DNA of 40,765 bases from the NCBI GenBank assembly GCA_944380315.1, contig CALWHG010000014.1, forward strand, positions 1-40,765, written 5' to 3'. A program made the translations under genes and the position numbers. Each line of letters starts with the position of its first letter. The stretch's first letter is position 1. Positions 17,390 through 26,366 of this stretch are shown piece after piece. The notes beneath the pieces were generated by a model. That model did not search any database. It saw only the letters and a program-made list of their open reading frames with translations, and was not told the DNA's origin. Origin of the DNA: an uncultured Lachnospiraceae bacterium (GTDB lineage: Bacteria; Bacillota; Clostridia; Lachnospirales; Lachnospiraceae).

Positions 17390-17405
17390 CAATCAGGTAT
17401 ATACT
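17377..17405 (+). promoter_or_regulatory. Sigma-A promoter of clpB
   Basis: Perfect TTGACA (17377-17382), a 17-bp spacer and TATACT (17400-17405). The -35 is inside the CIRCE element. The predicted leader of roughly 165 bases contains a repeated GCAGAGCTT (about 17439 and 17463), but no other clear structure was recognised. Confidence 0.88.
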
Positions 17406-17575
17406 ATGGTCGTTCGATGAAAAAGGATACTACGGCGGCAGAGCTTCGCAGCGCCTGTCCGGGCAGAGCTTTTTAGGATAAAGGATAAGCGATCTTTATT
17501 TTGGGGCTATCCCTGCGATCCATCCTGCCGCCGATATTTATATATGATATTTCCTTTTGAAAGGGGGATATGGAT

Positions 17576-20155
17576 ATGAACATTAACAAATTTACACAGA
17601 AATCCATAGAGGCCGTCAATGGCTGTGAAAAGATAGGACTGGAATATGGCAACCAGCAGATAGAGCAGGAGCATCTGCTCCTCAGCCTTCTGAATATAGA
17701 GGACAGCCTGATAGAAAAGCTGCTCCAGAAGATGGGCGTGGATACGGCAGCATTCAGGCGTGATGTGACAGACATGGTGGCAGGCCTTCCCAAGGTATCG
17801 GGAGCCGGCCAGATGTATTTTTCAAATGATGCCAACAAGGTGCTCACCGGTGCAGAGGACGAGGCAAAGGCCATGGGAGACGAGTACGTCTCCGTGGAGC
17901 ATCTGTTCCTGCGCATGCTCAGAGAGCCCTCGGCAGGCATAAAGAAACTGCTTTCAAGATACAATATCACCAGAGACAGCTTCCTCAAGGCTCTTTCAGA
18001 GGTAAGAGGCAATCAGCGTGTCACTTCGGATAACCCTGAGGCCACCTATGATACTCTCAACAAATACGGCTATGACCTGGTGGAAAGGGCCAGGGATCAG
18101 AAGCTGGATCCGGTCATAGGCAGGGACAATGAGATAAGGAACGTGGTCAGGATACTCTCCAGGAAGACCAAGAACAACCCGGTGCTCATAGGTGAACCCG
18201 GTGTCGGCAAGACTGCGGTAGTTGAGGGGCTGGCTCAGCGTATAGTCAGAGGAGACGTGCCTGACAGCCTTAAGGACAAGAGGATATTTGCCCTGGACAT
18301 GGGAGCCCTTATAGCGGGCGCAAAGTACAGGGGAGAGTTTGAGGAGAGGCTGAAGGCCGTCCTTAAGGAGGTCACCGAGTCAGACGGGGAGATCATCCTT
18401 TTCATAGATGAGATACATACCATAGTCGGAGCGGGCAAGACCGAGGGCAGCATGGATGCCGGCAATATGCTCAAGCCCATGCTGGCAAGAGGTGAGCTCC
18501 ACTGTATAGGCGCCACGACCCTTGAGGAATACAGATACATAGAGAAGGATCCTGCCCTCGAGAGACGTTTCCAGCCTGTCATGGTGGATGAGCCTACGGT
18601 GGAGGATACCATATCCATACTTCGTGGCATAAAGGATCGCTATGAGGTATACCACGGTGTCAAGATCACCGACTCGGCGCTGGTATCTGCAGCAGTGCTT
18701 TCAGACAGATATATAAGTGACAGGTTCCTTCCCGACAAGGCCATAGACCTGGTGGATGAGGCCTGCGCCATGATAAAGACCGAGATGAACCAGCTTCCTG
18801 CGGAGCTCGATGAAAAGCAGCGCAGGATCACCCAGCTGGAGATAGAGGAGGCAGCCCTCAAAAAGGAGGAGGACAATGCCTCTGCCCAGAGGCTTTCAGA
18901 GCTTCGGAAGGAGCTGTCGGAGCTTCGTGATGACTTTACCGCCCAGAAGGCAAAGTGGGAATATGAAAAGGCAGGAGCCGACAGGCTCTCAGCCCTCCGT
19001 GAGGAGATAGACAAGAAGCGCAGCGAGGCCGAGATCCTTCAGAGGAAGGGCGACTACGAGCAGGCAGGCGCCCTTATATACGGAAAGATACCTGAGCTTC
19101 AGAAACAGCTCTCCGAGGAGGAGGAAAGGGTAAAGGCCGAGGGTCATGATCTGGTACATGAAAATGTCACCGAGGACGAGATAGCAAAGATCGTCTCCAA
19201 GTGGACCGGCATACCCGTAGCAAAGCTCTCCGAATCTGAGCGCTCAAAGGTACTCCATCTGCCTGATGAGCTCCACAAGAGAGTGGTAGGTCAGGATGAG
19301 GCAGTGGAAAGGGTATCCGATGCCATACTTCGTTCAAAGGCCGGTATCAAGGACCCCACCAAGCCCATAGGCTCATTCCTGTTTATGGGACCTACCGGAG
19401 TGGGTAAGACTGAGCTTGCAAAGACCCTTGCCCAGGCCCTGTTCGATGATGAGAACAACATGGTCCGCATAGATATGTCGGAGTATATGGAGAAGCACAG
19501 TGTCTCCAGGCTCATAGGAGCTCCTCCGGGATATGTGGGCTATGATGAGGGAGGACAGCTTACAGAGGCTGTGAGAAGGAAGCCCTATTCAGTCATCCTC
19601 TTTGATGAGGTGGAAAAGGCTCATCCGGATGTGTTCAACATACTGCTTCAGGTGCTGGATGACGGACGTATCACAGACTCCAAGGGCAAGACCGTGGACT
19701 TCAAAAATACGGTCATCATACTTACCTCCAACCTGGGCTCCCAGTATCTGCTGGAGGGCATAGACGGAGAGGGCAACATCACTCCCGAGGCCAGAGCAGA
19801 GGTGGAGGGCATACTGAAGCAGAGCTTCAGGCCCGAGTTCCTCAACAGGCTCGATGAGATCATCATGTTCAAGCCTCTTACCAAGGACAACATAGGTAAG
19901 ATAGTAGAGCTCTGCATAGATGATCTTAACCGCCGGCTCCGTGACAGGGATATGAAGGTGGAGCTTACGGATGCTGCAAAGCAGTACTGCATCGATAATG
20001 GCTACGAGCCTCAGTTCGGTGCAAGGCCCCTCAAGAGGTTCATACAGAAGAATGTGGAGACCATATCCGCCAGAGCCATACTCGAAAACCGCATAGCCGA
20101 AGGCGGCACCATACACATAGACCTGCAGGACGGAAGACTTGCGGTGGTAGGATAA
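17576..20155 (+). CDS. clpB: ATP-dependent protein disaggregase ClpB
   Basis: 859 residues from the ATG at 17576; an ATG six bases earlier is only 2 bases from the GGGGG ribosome site, whereas 17576 is 8 bases away and gives the family start [10 protein letters not shown]. Domain order: N-terminal Clp repeats (about 1-145), AAA1 with GEPGVGKTA (about 205-213), the long middle coiled-coil domain (about 405-525) that separates ClpB from ClpC, AAA2 with GPTGVGKTE (about 605-613), and the C-terminal D2-small domain. ClpB forms hexamers and resolves aggregates with DnaK. Expression is probably under HrcA through the CIRCE site upstream. It is followed by a convergent terminator. Confidence 0.97.
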   Translation: MNINKFTQKSIEAVNGCEKIGLEYGNQQIEQEHLLLSLLNIEDSLIEKLLQKMGVDTAAFRRDVTDMVAGLPKVSGAGQMYFSNDANKVLTGAEDEAKAMGDEYVSVEHLFLRMLREPSAGIKKLLSRYNITRDSFLKALSEVRGNQRVTSDNPEATYDTLNKYGYDLVERARDQKLDPVIGRDNEIRNVVRILSRKTKNNPVLIGEPGVGKTAVVEGLAQRIVRGDVPDSLKDKRIFALDMGALIAGAKYRGEFEERLKAVLKEVTESDGEIILFIDEIHTIVGAGKTEGSMDAGNMLKPMLARGELHCIGATTLEEYRYIEKDPALERRFQPVMVDEPTVEDTISILRGIKDRYEVYHGVKITDSALVSAAVLSDRYISDRFLPDKAIDLVDEACAMIKTEMNQLPAELDEKQRRITQLEIEEAALKKEEDNASAQRLSELRKELSELRDDFTAQKAKWEYEKAGADRLSALREEIDKKRSEAEILQRKGDYEQAGALIYGKIPELQKQLSEEEERVKAEGHDLVHENVTEDEIAKIVSKWTGIPVAKLSESERSKVLHLPDELHKRVVGQDEAVERVSDAILRSKAGIKDPTKPIGSFLFMGPTGVGKTELAKTLAQALFDDENNMVRIDMSEYMEKHSVSRLIGAPPGYVGYDEGGQLTEAVRRKPYSVILFDEVEKAHPDVFNILLQVLDDGRITDSKGKTVDFKNTVIILTSNLGSQYLLEGIDGEGNITPEARAEVEGILKQSFRPEFLNRLDEIIMFKPLTKDNIGKIVELCIDDLNRRLRDRDMKVELTDAAKQYCIDNGYEPQFGARPLKRFIQKNVETISARAILENRIAEGGTIHIDLQDGRLAVVG

Positions 20156-20175
20156 GCATATATTTAAGTAACAAA

Positions 20176-20208
20176 AGAGGCTCGCAGTTTGTCTGGCTGC
20201 GAGCCTTT
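20176..20208. terminator. Terminator between clpB and the convergent doc gene
   Basis: GGCTCGCAG (20179-20187) pairs with CTGCGAGCC (20197-20205), extended by A-T pairs, around a 9-base loop, and is followed by TTTATT. The A-run on the left gives Ts on the minus strand, so it can also serve the doc transcript. Confidence 0.85.
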
Positions 20209-20227
20209 ATTAATGATCATCTAAAGA

Positions 20228-20605
20228 TCAATGAAGATGTTGTTTGATCCAGAGTGACAGATCATCTGCTGAACATCTTCTTGCTGCAATGGCTATGAAC
20301 ATATCAGATAACTCTCCTTCATTCAGATCCAATATATATCCATTCCATTTAAGCAGCAGCTGAGTGATGAGCGCTCCGATCCTTTTATTTCCGTCCAGGA
20401 AAGCATGATTTGAAGCAAGTCCATATCCTAATCTTGCGATTTTTTCAATATCAGTTTTATAAAGATCATTACCATCAAAGGACTGAAGGGGAGCAGCTAC
20501 CGCGGCTTCAAGAAGTGATCTGTCTCTTAAGCCGTCAAGTCCTCCGGTTTTACGGATCAGATGAGAATGAAGCATGATAATGTCTTCGGTGTCGATCCAG
20601 ATCAT
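20228..20605 (-). CDS. doc: Doc/death-on-curing Fic-fold toxin
   Basis: 125 residues, the length of Doc-type Fic proteins. Doc of phage P1 phosphorylates EF-Tu and stops translation. The catalytic motif is NHAFLDGNKRIGA (about residues 66-78), matching HxFx(D)xNKR with the key histidine present. The remaining helices (SLLEAAVAAP, KIARLGYGLASNH) fit the family. Its ATG overlaps the stop of the upstream RelB/DinJ-like gene by four bases (ATGA), the usual coupling of a toxin to its antitoxin. The toxin looks intact. Confidence 0.88.
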   Translation of the reverse strand: MIWIDTEDIIMLHSHLIRKTGGLDGLRDRSLLEAAVAAPLQSFDGNDLYKTDIEKIARLGYGLASNHAFLDGNKRIGALITQLLLKWNGYILDLNEGELSDMFIAIAARRCSADDLSLWIKQHLH

Positions 20606-20856
20606 TGGGCCATTCTCCTGTAGTCTTCGGCAAAAGCGTTAAGAAACATATCGGCATCTTTTATCATCTCACTTTTTGAAGGGCTTAAAGGATATGCATC
20701 ATCTATGCGAACAGGAAAGGGCATGCCTTTTGCACGCACGAAAGCATTGGCGAAAATATTGAAGGCAGCAGAGGGCGTCATGCCAAGCTGTTCACATATT
20801 TTAGCCATATCTGTTTTAACCTGATTATCTATCCGAAAAGTAATATTTGTATCCAT
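20602..20856 (-). CDS. RelB/DinJ-family antitoxin
   Basis: 84 residues. The N-terminal ribbon-helix-helix (ITFRIDNQVKTDMAKICEQLGMTPSAAFNIFANAF, about 5-39) is the DNA-binding and dimerising region of RelB/DinJ antitoxins. The C-terminal tail (about 50-84) should bind the toxin. The usual partner is a RelE/YafQ RNase, but here the coupled gene encodes a Doc-type protein, a mixed pairing. A strong AAGGAGGGT ribosome site precedes the ATG. Autoregulation of the upstream promoter is expected from the fold. Confidence 0.88.
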   Translation of the reverse strand: MDTNITFRIDNQVKTDMAKICEQLGMTPSAAFNIFANAFVRAKGMPFPVRIDDAYPLSPSKSEMIKDADMFLNAFAEDYRRMAQ

Positions 20857-20876
20857 AGGACCCTCCTTGCACTAAA

Positions 20877-20905
20877 ATATTACTACAAAATATGTGCATA
20901 TTCAA
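20877..20905 (-). promoter_or_regulatory. Promoter of the toxin-antitoxin operon
   Basis: On the minus strand TTGAAT (20905-20900), a 17-bp spacer and TAATAT (20882-20877). Transcription starts just before the ribosome site. AT-rich imperfect inverted repeats lie around 20885-20955, including GTGTA...TACAC arms, and could be antitoxin operators. Confidence 0.65.
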
Positions 20906-21101
20906 TACACAAATGAAAGTGTAAAATATCATTAATATTTTTTGTACACATTCACGAAAAATAGCATTTTCATAAAAAAGCCTTTCCATAGCCGCATATC
21001 TGGCTTATAATCTAAGCACATCTAAGATTCTTATATCATTCAGGACATCTGTTTACATATCTTATCGATAATCTGTAAACTTCCCCGCTTATATGTTATG
21101 A
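20906..21101. other. AT-rich intergenic stretch with an imperfect inverted repeat
   Basis: No gene is supported here. GTTTACA (21051-21057) and TGTAAAC (21074-21080) frame a central TATCGATA, an imperfect dyad of operator-like size. It stands just before the nuclease remnant and may be its old promoter region. Confidence 0.35.
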
Positions 21102-21314
21102 TACAAGGAGCAGACAAGTGAAGAGATTCAAATTTTCCTTGAGCTGATGAACGGACATGTATCTGATGATCCATTTATAAAGGCGATCACCAGAGAGATG
21201 GACTACATAAAGTCTGATTCAAAAAGGGAGACGAAATATATGTCATACTGGAAGGAACAGAAGGCATACAGGGATATGCTTTATGATAAGTACGGTATTG
21301 GATTGACTGTATGA
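21102..21314 (+). pseudogene. Remnant of an Rpn/PD-(D/E)XK recombination-promoting nuclease
   Basis: The plus frame reads about 70 residues without a start, beginning after an in-frame TGA at 21099. It contains EIQIFLELMNGHVSDDPF and then REMDYIKSD, KYMSYWKEQKAYRDM, ending at TGA 21312-21314. This is the helical region that follows the nuclease core in Rpn-family (transposase_31 / PD-(D/E)XK) proteins. The core itself is missing, so the copy is dead. A second damaged member lies near 39.0 kb on the minus strand. The identification rests on remembered family pattern and is moderate. Confidence 0.5.
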
Positions 21315-21378
21315 TAGTATGATGTAATTTAAAACTTATCATAGCATTTATATCAAAGCTGTGTTAAAATTATCCAGT

Positions 21379-21436
21379 GCGGCAGAGACTGAGGGAAGGC
21401 ATGCATACCAGCCCTCAGAAAGTCTCAGCTGACCGC
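21379..21436 (+). promoter_or_regulatory. Long stem-loop in the recA leader
   Basis: GCGG (21379-21382), GAGAC (21385-21389) and TGAGGG (21390-21395) pair in order with CCCTCA (21412-21417), GTCTC (21422-21426) and CCGC (21433-21436). The loop holds GCATGC. It lies 20 bases before the recA start. There is no T-run after it, so it is not a simple terminator. A weak TAAAAT -10 is at 21365-21370. Confidence 0.5.
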
Positions 21437-21456
21437 ATGAAAGAAAGGACAGTCAG

Positions 21457-22548
21457 ATGGCAGAAAGACTTAAGACAGAAAAGACCGAGGTCACAAGACA
21501 GGATAAGGAAAAGGCCCTTGAGGCTGCCATAAAGCAGATAGAGAGGGAGTACGGACAGGGTGCCGTCATGAAGCTTGGCGATGCCTACAACAAGATGAAC
21601 ATAGAGACCATATCCACGGGCTCACTCAGCCTGGATCTGGCACTTGGAGTCGGAGGCCTTCCCAAGGGCAGGATAGTGGAGATATACGGACCTGAGTCCT
21701 CAGGTAAGACCACCATAGCCCTCCATGCCATAGCAGAGGCTCAGAAGCAGGGAGGCATATGCGGCTTCATAGATGCGGAGCATGCACTGGACCCTGTCTA
21801 TGCCCGCAACATAGGTGTGGATATAGACAACCTTTACATATCACAGCCTGACAGCGGCGAGCAGGCCCTTGAGATCTGTGATACCATGGTACGCTCAGGT
21901 GCCATAGACGTCATAGTCATAGACTCGGTGGCAGCTTTGGTCCCCAAGAAGGAGATCGAGGGTGAGATGGGAGACTCGGTGGTAGGCCTTCAGGCTAGAC
22001 TCATGTCCCAGGCTCTTCGTAAGCTGACAGCTCAGATCTCCAAGTCAAACTGCGTGGTCATATTTATAAATCAGCTCCGTGAAAAGGTAGGAGTGCTCTA
22101 CGGCAATCCTGAGACCACTACTGGAGGCCGTGCTCTCAAGTTCTACTCTTCCGTGCGCATGGAGGTACGTAAGTCCGGAGACAGCATAAAGCAGGGCACG
22201 GACATCATCGGAAGCCACGTCAAGATCAAGATCTCAAAGAACAAGGTGGCGCCTCCCTTCAAGTCGGTGGAGCTGGACATCATGTTTGGCAAGGGCATAT
22301 CCAGAGAGGGCGACCTGCTGGATGTGGCAGCCAAGGAGGACATAGTAGAGAAGAGCGGAGCCTGGTATGCCTACAAGGGCGAGAAGATAGGCCAGGGCCG
22401 TGAAAACGCCAAGCAGTACCTTATAGACCATCCTGAGGTATTTGAGGAGATAGACCATGCGGTACGTGTCAACCATGGACTCCTGCCCGATGAGGACGGA
22501 CAGTACAGGGACAAGGCCGATGAGGTGATCGAGGACAAAGATATCTGA
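21457..22548 (+). CDS. recA: Recombinase RecA
   Basis: 363 residues, full length. RecA forms filaments on single-stranded DNA, drives strand exchange and triggers LexA cleavage. Walker A is GPESSGKTT, Walker B is [11 protein letters not shown], and the L2-like loop region has [28 protein letters not shown] in the standard place. The charged C-terminal tail ([19 protein letters not shown]) is typical. An AAAGGAC ribosome site precedes the ATG. No Bacillota LexA box of the usual GAAC-N4-GTTC form was recognised upstream; instead the leader holds a long stem-loop. recX follows by 5 bp. Confidence 0.98.
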   Translation: MAERLKTEKTEVTRQDKEKALEAAIKQIEREYGQGAVMKLGDAYNKMNIETISTGSLSLDLALGVGGLPKGRIVEIYGPESSGKTTIALHAIAEAQKQGGICGFIDAEHALDPVYARNIGVDIDNLYISQPDSGEQALEICDTMVRSGAIDVIVIDSVAALVPKKEIEGEMGDSVVGLQARLMSQALRKLTAQISKSNCVVIFINQLREKVGVLYGNPETTTGGRALKFYSSVRMEVRKSGDSIKQGTDIIGSHVKIKISKNKVAPPFKSVELDIMFGKGISREGDLLDVAAKEDIVEKSGAWYAYKGEKIGQGRENAKQYLIDHPEVFEEIDHAVRVNHGLLPDEDGQYRDKADEVIEDKDI

Positions 22549-22553
22549 CGGAT

Positions 22554-23168
22554 ATGTACATAAGCTCTATCACAGATCATGATAAAAAACGCAAAAGGAT
22601 AAGCCTGGACAACGGCAGGCTTATCTTTTTACTGTACAGGGGAGAATGTGGAAAACTCAGGCTCAGAGAGGGAGAAGAGCTTTCCGAAGAGGAGCTTCAG
22701 TGCATCTTCAGGGATATCCTTGAGCCAAGAGCCAAAAAACGGGCTCTGTATTATTTAAAATCTTCGGACAAAACAGAAAAAGAAGTCAAAAGAAAACTAA
22801 AAGAAAGTCTGTATCCTGAAGAAATCATAGAAAAGGCTCTGGAGTATCTGAAGGGCCATAAATTCGTGGATGACAGCCGTTATGTGGAAAACTTTGTGGA
22901 TACAAAAAAAGGCAAGGCCTCAAAGAGGGAGATACTGAGGAAGCTGAGGCAGAAGGGCGTGAGCCCTGAAGCGCTGGAAAAAGCGGCTGAATGCATAGCG
23001 GATGATGATGAATATGATATCTGCCGAAGGACTCTTGAGAAGTATACAAGGGGCCGGGACCTGAGAGATCCTAAGGAGAGGGCCCGGGCATATCGGTATC
23101 TTGCAGGAAAGGGCTACAGCTACGATGCCATATCAGGAGCCCTGGGCAGTATGGATGAGATGGACTGA
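22554..23168 (+). CDS. recX: Regulatory protein RecX
   Basis: 204 residues. RecX binds and modulates RecA filaments. The repeated three-helix units are visible: ALYYLKSSDKTEKEVKRKLKE, then ALEYLKGHKFVDDSRYVENFV, then KREILRKLRQKGVSPEAL, then the C-terminal ARAYRYLAGKGYSYDAISGAL. It lies 5 bp after recA, the common Bacillota arrangement. Its own ribosome site is poor, so expression by coupling or readthrough at a lower level is likely. No terminator was seen right after it. Confidence 0.92.
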   Translation: MYISSITDHDKKRKRISLDNGRLIFLLYRGECGKLRLREGEELSEEELQCIFRDILEPRAKKRALYYLKSSDKTEKEVKRKLKESLYPEEIIEKALEYLKGHKFVDDSRYVENFVDTKKGKASKREILRKLRQKGVSPEALEKAAECIADDDEYDICRRTLEKYTRGRDLRDPKERARAYRYLAGKGYSYDAISGALGSMDEMD

Positions 23169-23242
23169 CATTTTGTGTGACAGTCCATTTTTTGTGCGCT
23201 TAAAAAGGCTCAAAAATATTTCAGGATTTTACAAAAATATGC

Positions 23243-23270
23243 TTGCATACCCCTGCAAAATATGTATAAT
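23243..23270 (+). promoter_or_regulatory. Promoter of the XRE-cupin regulator / pot operon
   Basis: TTGCAT (23243-23248), a 16-bp spacer and a perfect TATAAT (23265-23270). Predicted start near 23277, giving a leader of about 120 bases. Confidence 0.7.
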
Positions 23271-23290
23271 ATGCTTGTTTGATTTTTTTA

Positions 23291-23304
23291 ACTAAAAGTT
23301 TAGT
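23291..23304 (+). promoter_or_regulatory. Candidate operator, inverted repeat downstream of the promoter
   Basis: ACTAAAAGTTTAGT: six-base arms with a two-base centre, placed about 15 bases after the predicted start site. The position suits a roadblock operator for the regulator encoded just downstream. The binding protein is inferred only. Confidence 0.45.
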
Positions 23305-23397
23305 ATCAGTATACCAGAGCTGTGCGGCGGTGAGCCATACCTGGACGCGGCGGCAGGAAGCTGATAAAGACGGCGACATGGCACAGGAGGCGATGGT

Positions 23398-23931
23398 TTG
23401 GATATAGGCAAGAATCTCAAGGAGCTGAGGCTCAGCCAGGATCTGACATTGGAGGAGCTGGCCTCAAGGAGCGAGCTTACGAAGGGCTTCCTCTCTCAGG
23501 TGGAGCGGAACCTGACGAGCCCCAGCATCTCCACTCTGGAGGACATACTGGAGGCTCTCGGCACTACCCTTTCTGACTTTTTCAAGCCGGAGAAGGAGGA
23601 GCAGGTGGTCTTCGGTCAGGCGGATTTCTTCGTGGATGAGCAGGAGGACTATACCATAGAGTGGATCGTGCCGAACGCTCAGAAAAATGCCATGGAGCCC
23701 ATACTCCTCAGGCTCAATCCGGGCTGCCGCAGCGAGCTCATGGAGAGCCACAGCGGCGAGGAGTTCGGCTATGTGCTGAAGGGCTCGGTCAGCCTCATCC
23801 TGGACGACAAGAGATACAGGCTCAGGCCCAGGGAGACATTTTACATAAACGGAAGAAAGACACATCATCTGGTAAATACAGGCAGTACGGAGGCCAGGAT
23901 ACTCTGGATCACGACGCCGCCCATGTTTTAA
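23398..23931 (+). CDS. XRE-family regulator with C-terminal cupin domain (PuuR-like)
   Basis: 177 residues from a TTG start; AGGAGG lies 7 bases before it, and the ATG codons nearby are out of frame. The N-terminal helix-turn-helix (about 1-60, [29 protein letters not shown]) is XRE type. The C-terminal cupin (about 90-175, [18 protein letters not shown], then [13 protein letters not shown]) would bind a small ligand. This architecture is common in regulators next to polyamine genes, such as PuuR. The gene is 11 bp upstream of potABCD on the same strand, so control of polyamine uptake and its own expression is likely. Confidence 0.88.
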   Translation: MDIGKNLKELRLSQDLTLEELASRSELTKGFLSQVERNLTSPSISTLEDILEALGTTLSDFFKPEKEEQVVFGQADFFVDEQEDYTIEWIVPNAQKNAMEPILLRLNPGCRSELMESHSGEEFGYVLKGSVSLILDDKRYRLRPRETFYINGRKTHHLVNTGSTEARILWITTPPMF

Positions 23932-23942
23932 GGAGTTTAGCC

Positions 23943-25520
23943 ATGGAAGAGAAAGCGCTTATCCAGTTTCGGGGCCTGGTCATGGAATTTGACGGCCAGA
24001 CCGTGCTTAAAAATGTGGATCTGGACATCCATGAAAATGAATTCGTGACCCTGCTGGGCCCTTCCGGCTGCGGCAAGACCACCCTGCTCCGCATACTCGG
24101 AGGCTTCCTTAAGCCCATAGAGGGCAAGGTCTATTTTGACGGAGTGGACATAAGCGATGTGCCTCCCCACAAGAGGGAGCTCAACACAGTGTTCCAGAAA
24201 TACGCCCTGTTCCCTCATATGAATGTCTATGAAAACATAGCCTTCGGACTCAAGATCAGGAAGATGAGCAAGGATGTCATAGAGCAGAAGGTCATGAAGA
24301 TGCTGAAGCTCATAGGCCTGGAGGGCTTTGAGAGGAAAAATGTCACTCTGCTCTCAGGAGGACAGCAGCAGAGGGTGGCCATAGCCAGGGCCCTGGTCAA
24401 TGAGCCCAAGGTACTGCTCCTCGATGAGCCCCTGGGTGCCCTGGACCTCAAGCTCCGCAAGGAGATGCAGTATGAGCTCAAGCGCATACAGCAGGAGGTA
24501 GGGATCACCTTCATATATGTCACCCATGACCAGGAGGAGGCATTGACCATGTCTGACACCATAGTGGTCATGAAGGCGGGAGAGATCCAGCAGATAGGCA
24601 GCCCCCAGGACATATACAACGAGCCCGTCAACCGCTATGTGGCGGATTTTGTGGGAGAGAGCAACATCATCCCCGGCAACATGCTCAGGGACAGGCTGGT
24701 CAGGTTTGACGATACGGACTTCGAGTGCGTGGATGCGGGCTTCGCTCCCAATGAGCCGGTGGACGTGGTGCTGAGGCCTGAGGACATAGACATAGTGAGC
24801 CCTTCCGAGGGACTCCTTACCGGCGAGGTAGAGAGCGTGCTTTTTAAGGGCATGCACTATGAGGTGGTCGTGGAGACCGTGCCCGGTACCAGCGTCACTG
24901 TCAACATGCGCGTCATAAAGAACAACGAGGTCACCTCGGGAGACGGCAAGGAAAAGATATCGGCCAATGACTTCTATGTGGACATAGAGGATGTGAAGCT
25001 GCTGGACGACAAGGAGATCATAGCCCGTGCGGATGCCCAGGCCTGGCTCCCGGAGACCGATGAGTTCATATCCATAAACAGGATCGAGTATGATCTTAAG
25101 GAGGAGGAAGGAGAGTATCCCGTCACCTTCTTTACCTCGGCGGGCACCATGATACAGAGGACCATATTTGTGGTCAATCAGCCCTTCATAAGGAATGTCA
25201 GGGCAAATGAGGCAGTCAGCGCCTTCAACTTCTTCAAGACCGTGGACGAGATCACCGAGTCCCAGGCCCTGGATACGGATCTCAAGACCTGGGCCAACGC
25301 TCAGGGCTGGAAGCTCTCCGATGAGGACCAGTCAGTGGACATAAGCGTTGACTATGATTTCGAGCCCGAAAAGATCAGGGAAGGCGTCTATAAGGTCACC
25401 TTTTCCACCACGGGACGTGAGTTCAAGATCAGGACCACTGATTATGTGGAGGAGGAGACAGAGGTAGGTCTTCGCTTCAACCCCGAGGACATCCACGTCA
25501 TGAGGAGGATGGAGGCATAA
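23943..25520 (+). CDS. potA: Spermidine/putrescine ABC transporter ATPase PotA with large TOBE insertion
   Basis: 525 residues from the ATG at 23943 (AAGGAG just upstream); PotA is usually about 350-380. The ATPase domain (about 1-235) has Walker [10 protein letters not shown], signature LLSGGQQQR, Walker [13 protein letters not shown] and THDQEEAL. The TOBE domain starts normally ([13 protein letters not shown], about 278-290) and its last strand, [13 protein letters not shown], is at the very C-terminus (about 507-519). Between about 322 and 505 sits an extra segment of roughly 180 residues with two beta-rich, Ig-like units, each ending in a G-x-Y-x-VTF-type strand. The core motifs are intact, so the ATPase should work. 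Frame and codon use run straight through, so the insertion is not a frameshift artefact. Confidence 0.92.
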   Translation: MEEKALIQFRGLVMEFDGQTVLKNVDLDIHENEFVTLLGPSGCGKTTLLRILGGFLKPIEGKVYFDGVDISDVPPHKRELNTVFQKYALFPHMNVYENIAFGLKIRKMSKDVIEQKVMKMLKLIGLEGFERKNVTLLSGGQQQRVAIARALVNEPKVLLLDEPLGALDLKLRKEMQYELKRIQQEVGITFIYVTHDQEEALTMSDTIVVMKAGEIQQIGSPQDIYNEPVNRYVADFVGESNIIPGNMLRDRLVRFDDTDFECVDAGFAPNEPVDVVLRPEDIDIVSPSEGLLTGEVESVLFKGMHYEVVVETVPGTSVTVNMRVIKNNEVTSGDGKEKISANDFYVDIEDVKLLDDKEIIARADAQAWLPETDEFISINRIEYDLKEEEGEYPVTFFTSAGTMIQRTIFVVNQPFIRNVRANEAVSAFNFFKTVDEITESQALDTDLKTWANAQGWKLSDEDQSVDISVDYDFEPEKIREGVYKVTFSTTGREFKIRTTDYVEEETEVGLRFNPEDIHVMRRMEA

Positions 25521-26363
25521 ATGAAGAGATTTTCGCAGCTTGCCGCACCCTATATAGTCTGGGCGGTGATCATGCTGCTCCTGCCCATGCTGCTCATAGT
25601 GCTCTATGCATTTACTGACACGGGCAACGAGATCATGACCTTCCGCTTCACCCTTGAGAACTTCGTAAAGTTCTTTACGGATCCGGACTTTTTGCTGGTG
25701 CTCTGGCGCTCCATAAAGATAGCGCTCAAGACCACGGTCATATGTGTGCTGCTTGGCTATCCCATAGCCTATTTCATAGCCTTCAGCCCTGACCGTATGA
25801 GGAACATGCTCATCCTGGCCATCACCCTTCCTACCTGGATAAACATGCTGGTGAGGACCTACGCCTGGATAGGCCTGCTCTCGGAGGGAGGCATATTTTC
25901 ACAGATACTGGGACTGCTGGGCTTTGAGGAGACTGAGCTACTCTATACTGAAGGGGCGGTGCTCCTGGGTATGGTATACAACTTCATACCATTCATGATA
26001 CTGCAGATAAATACCTCCCTTTCAAAGATGGACCGCTCGCTCATGGAGGCCAGCAACGATCTGGGAGCAGACGGCATACAGACCTTCCTTAGGGTCACCC
26101 TGCCCCTGTCACTGCCCGGCGTGGTCAGCGGCATTTCCCTGGTATTCCTTCCTGCAGTGAGCTCATTTTCCATACCGAAGCTCCTGGGCGGCGGACAGTT
26201 CTTCCTCATAGGAAATGTCATAGAAAACCAGTTCATAACCGTAGGAGAATGGAACTTCGGCTCATCCATATCCCTGATCATGGCCCTGATCATGATGGGT
26301 ACCATGTATGTCATAAGGAGACTGGATGCCTATGCAGCAGGCGGAAGAAAGGAGGGACGGTAA
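25521..26363 (+). CDS. potB: Spermidine/putrescine ABC transporter permease PotB
   Basis: 280 residues, six predicted membrane segments beginning with YIVWAVIMLLLPMLLIVLYAF. The permease EAA loop that docks on PotA is seen at MEASNDLGADGIQTF (about 174-188). The ATG directly follows the potA stop, with a GGAGG ribosome site inside the end of potA, so translation is coupled. Together with PotC it forms the membrane channel for polyamines brought by PotD. Confidence 0.93.
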   Translation: MKRFSQLAAPYIVWAVIMLLLPMLLIVLYAFTDTGNEIMTFRFTLENFVKFFTDPDFLLVLWRSIKIALKTTVICVLLGYPIAYFIAFSPDRMRNMLILAITLPTWINMLVRTYAWIGLLSEGGIFSQILGLLGFEETELLYTEGAVLLGMVYNFIPFMILQINTSLSKMDRSLMEASNDLGADGIQTFLRVTLPLSLPGVVSGISLVFLPAVSSFSIPKLLGGGQFFLIGNVIENQFITVGEWNFGSSISLIMALIMMGTMYVIRRLDAYAAGGRKEGR

Positions 26364-26366
26364 GCC

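Noticed and set aside
17439-17471. Repeated GCAGAGCTT in the clpB leader
   Set aside because: Only two copies of nine bases with no pairing partner; too little to call a regulatory element.
23661-23942. Open frame extending PotA upstream by 94 residues
   Set aside because: It overlaps the cupin domain of the regulator in another frame, and the extra sequence resembles no PotA. The ATG at 23943 has AAGGAG and the family start.
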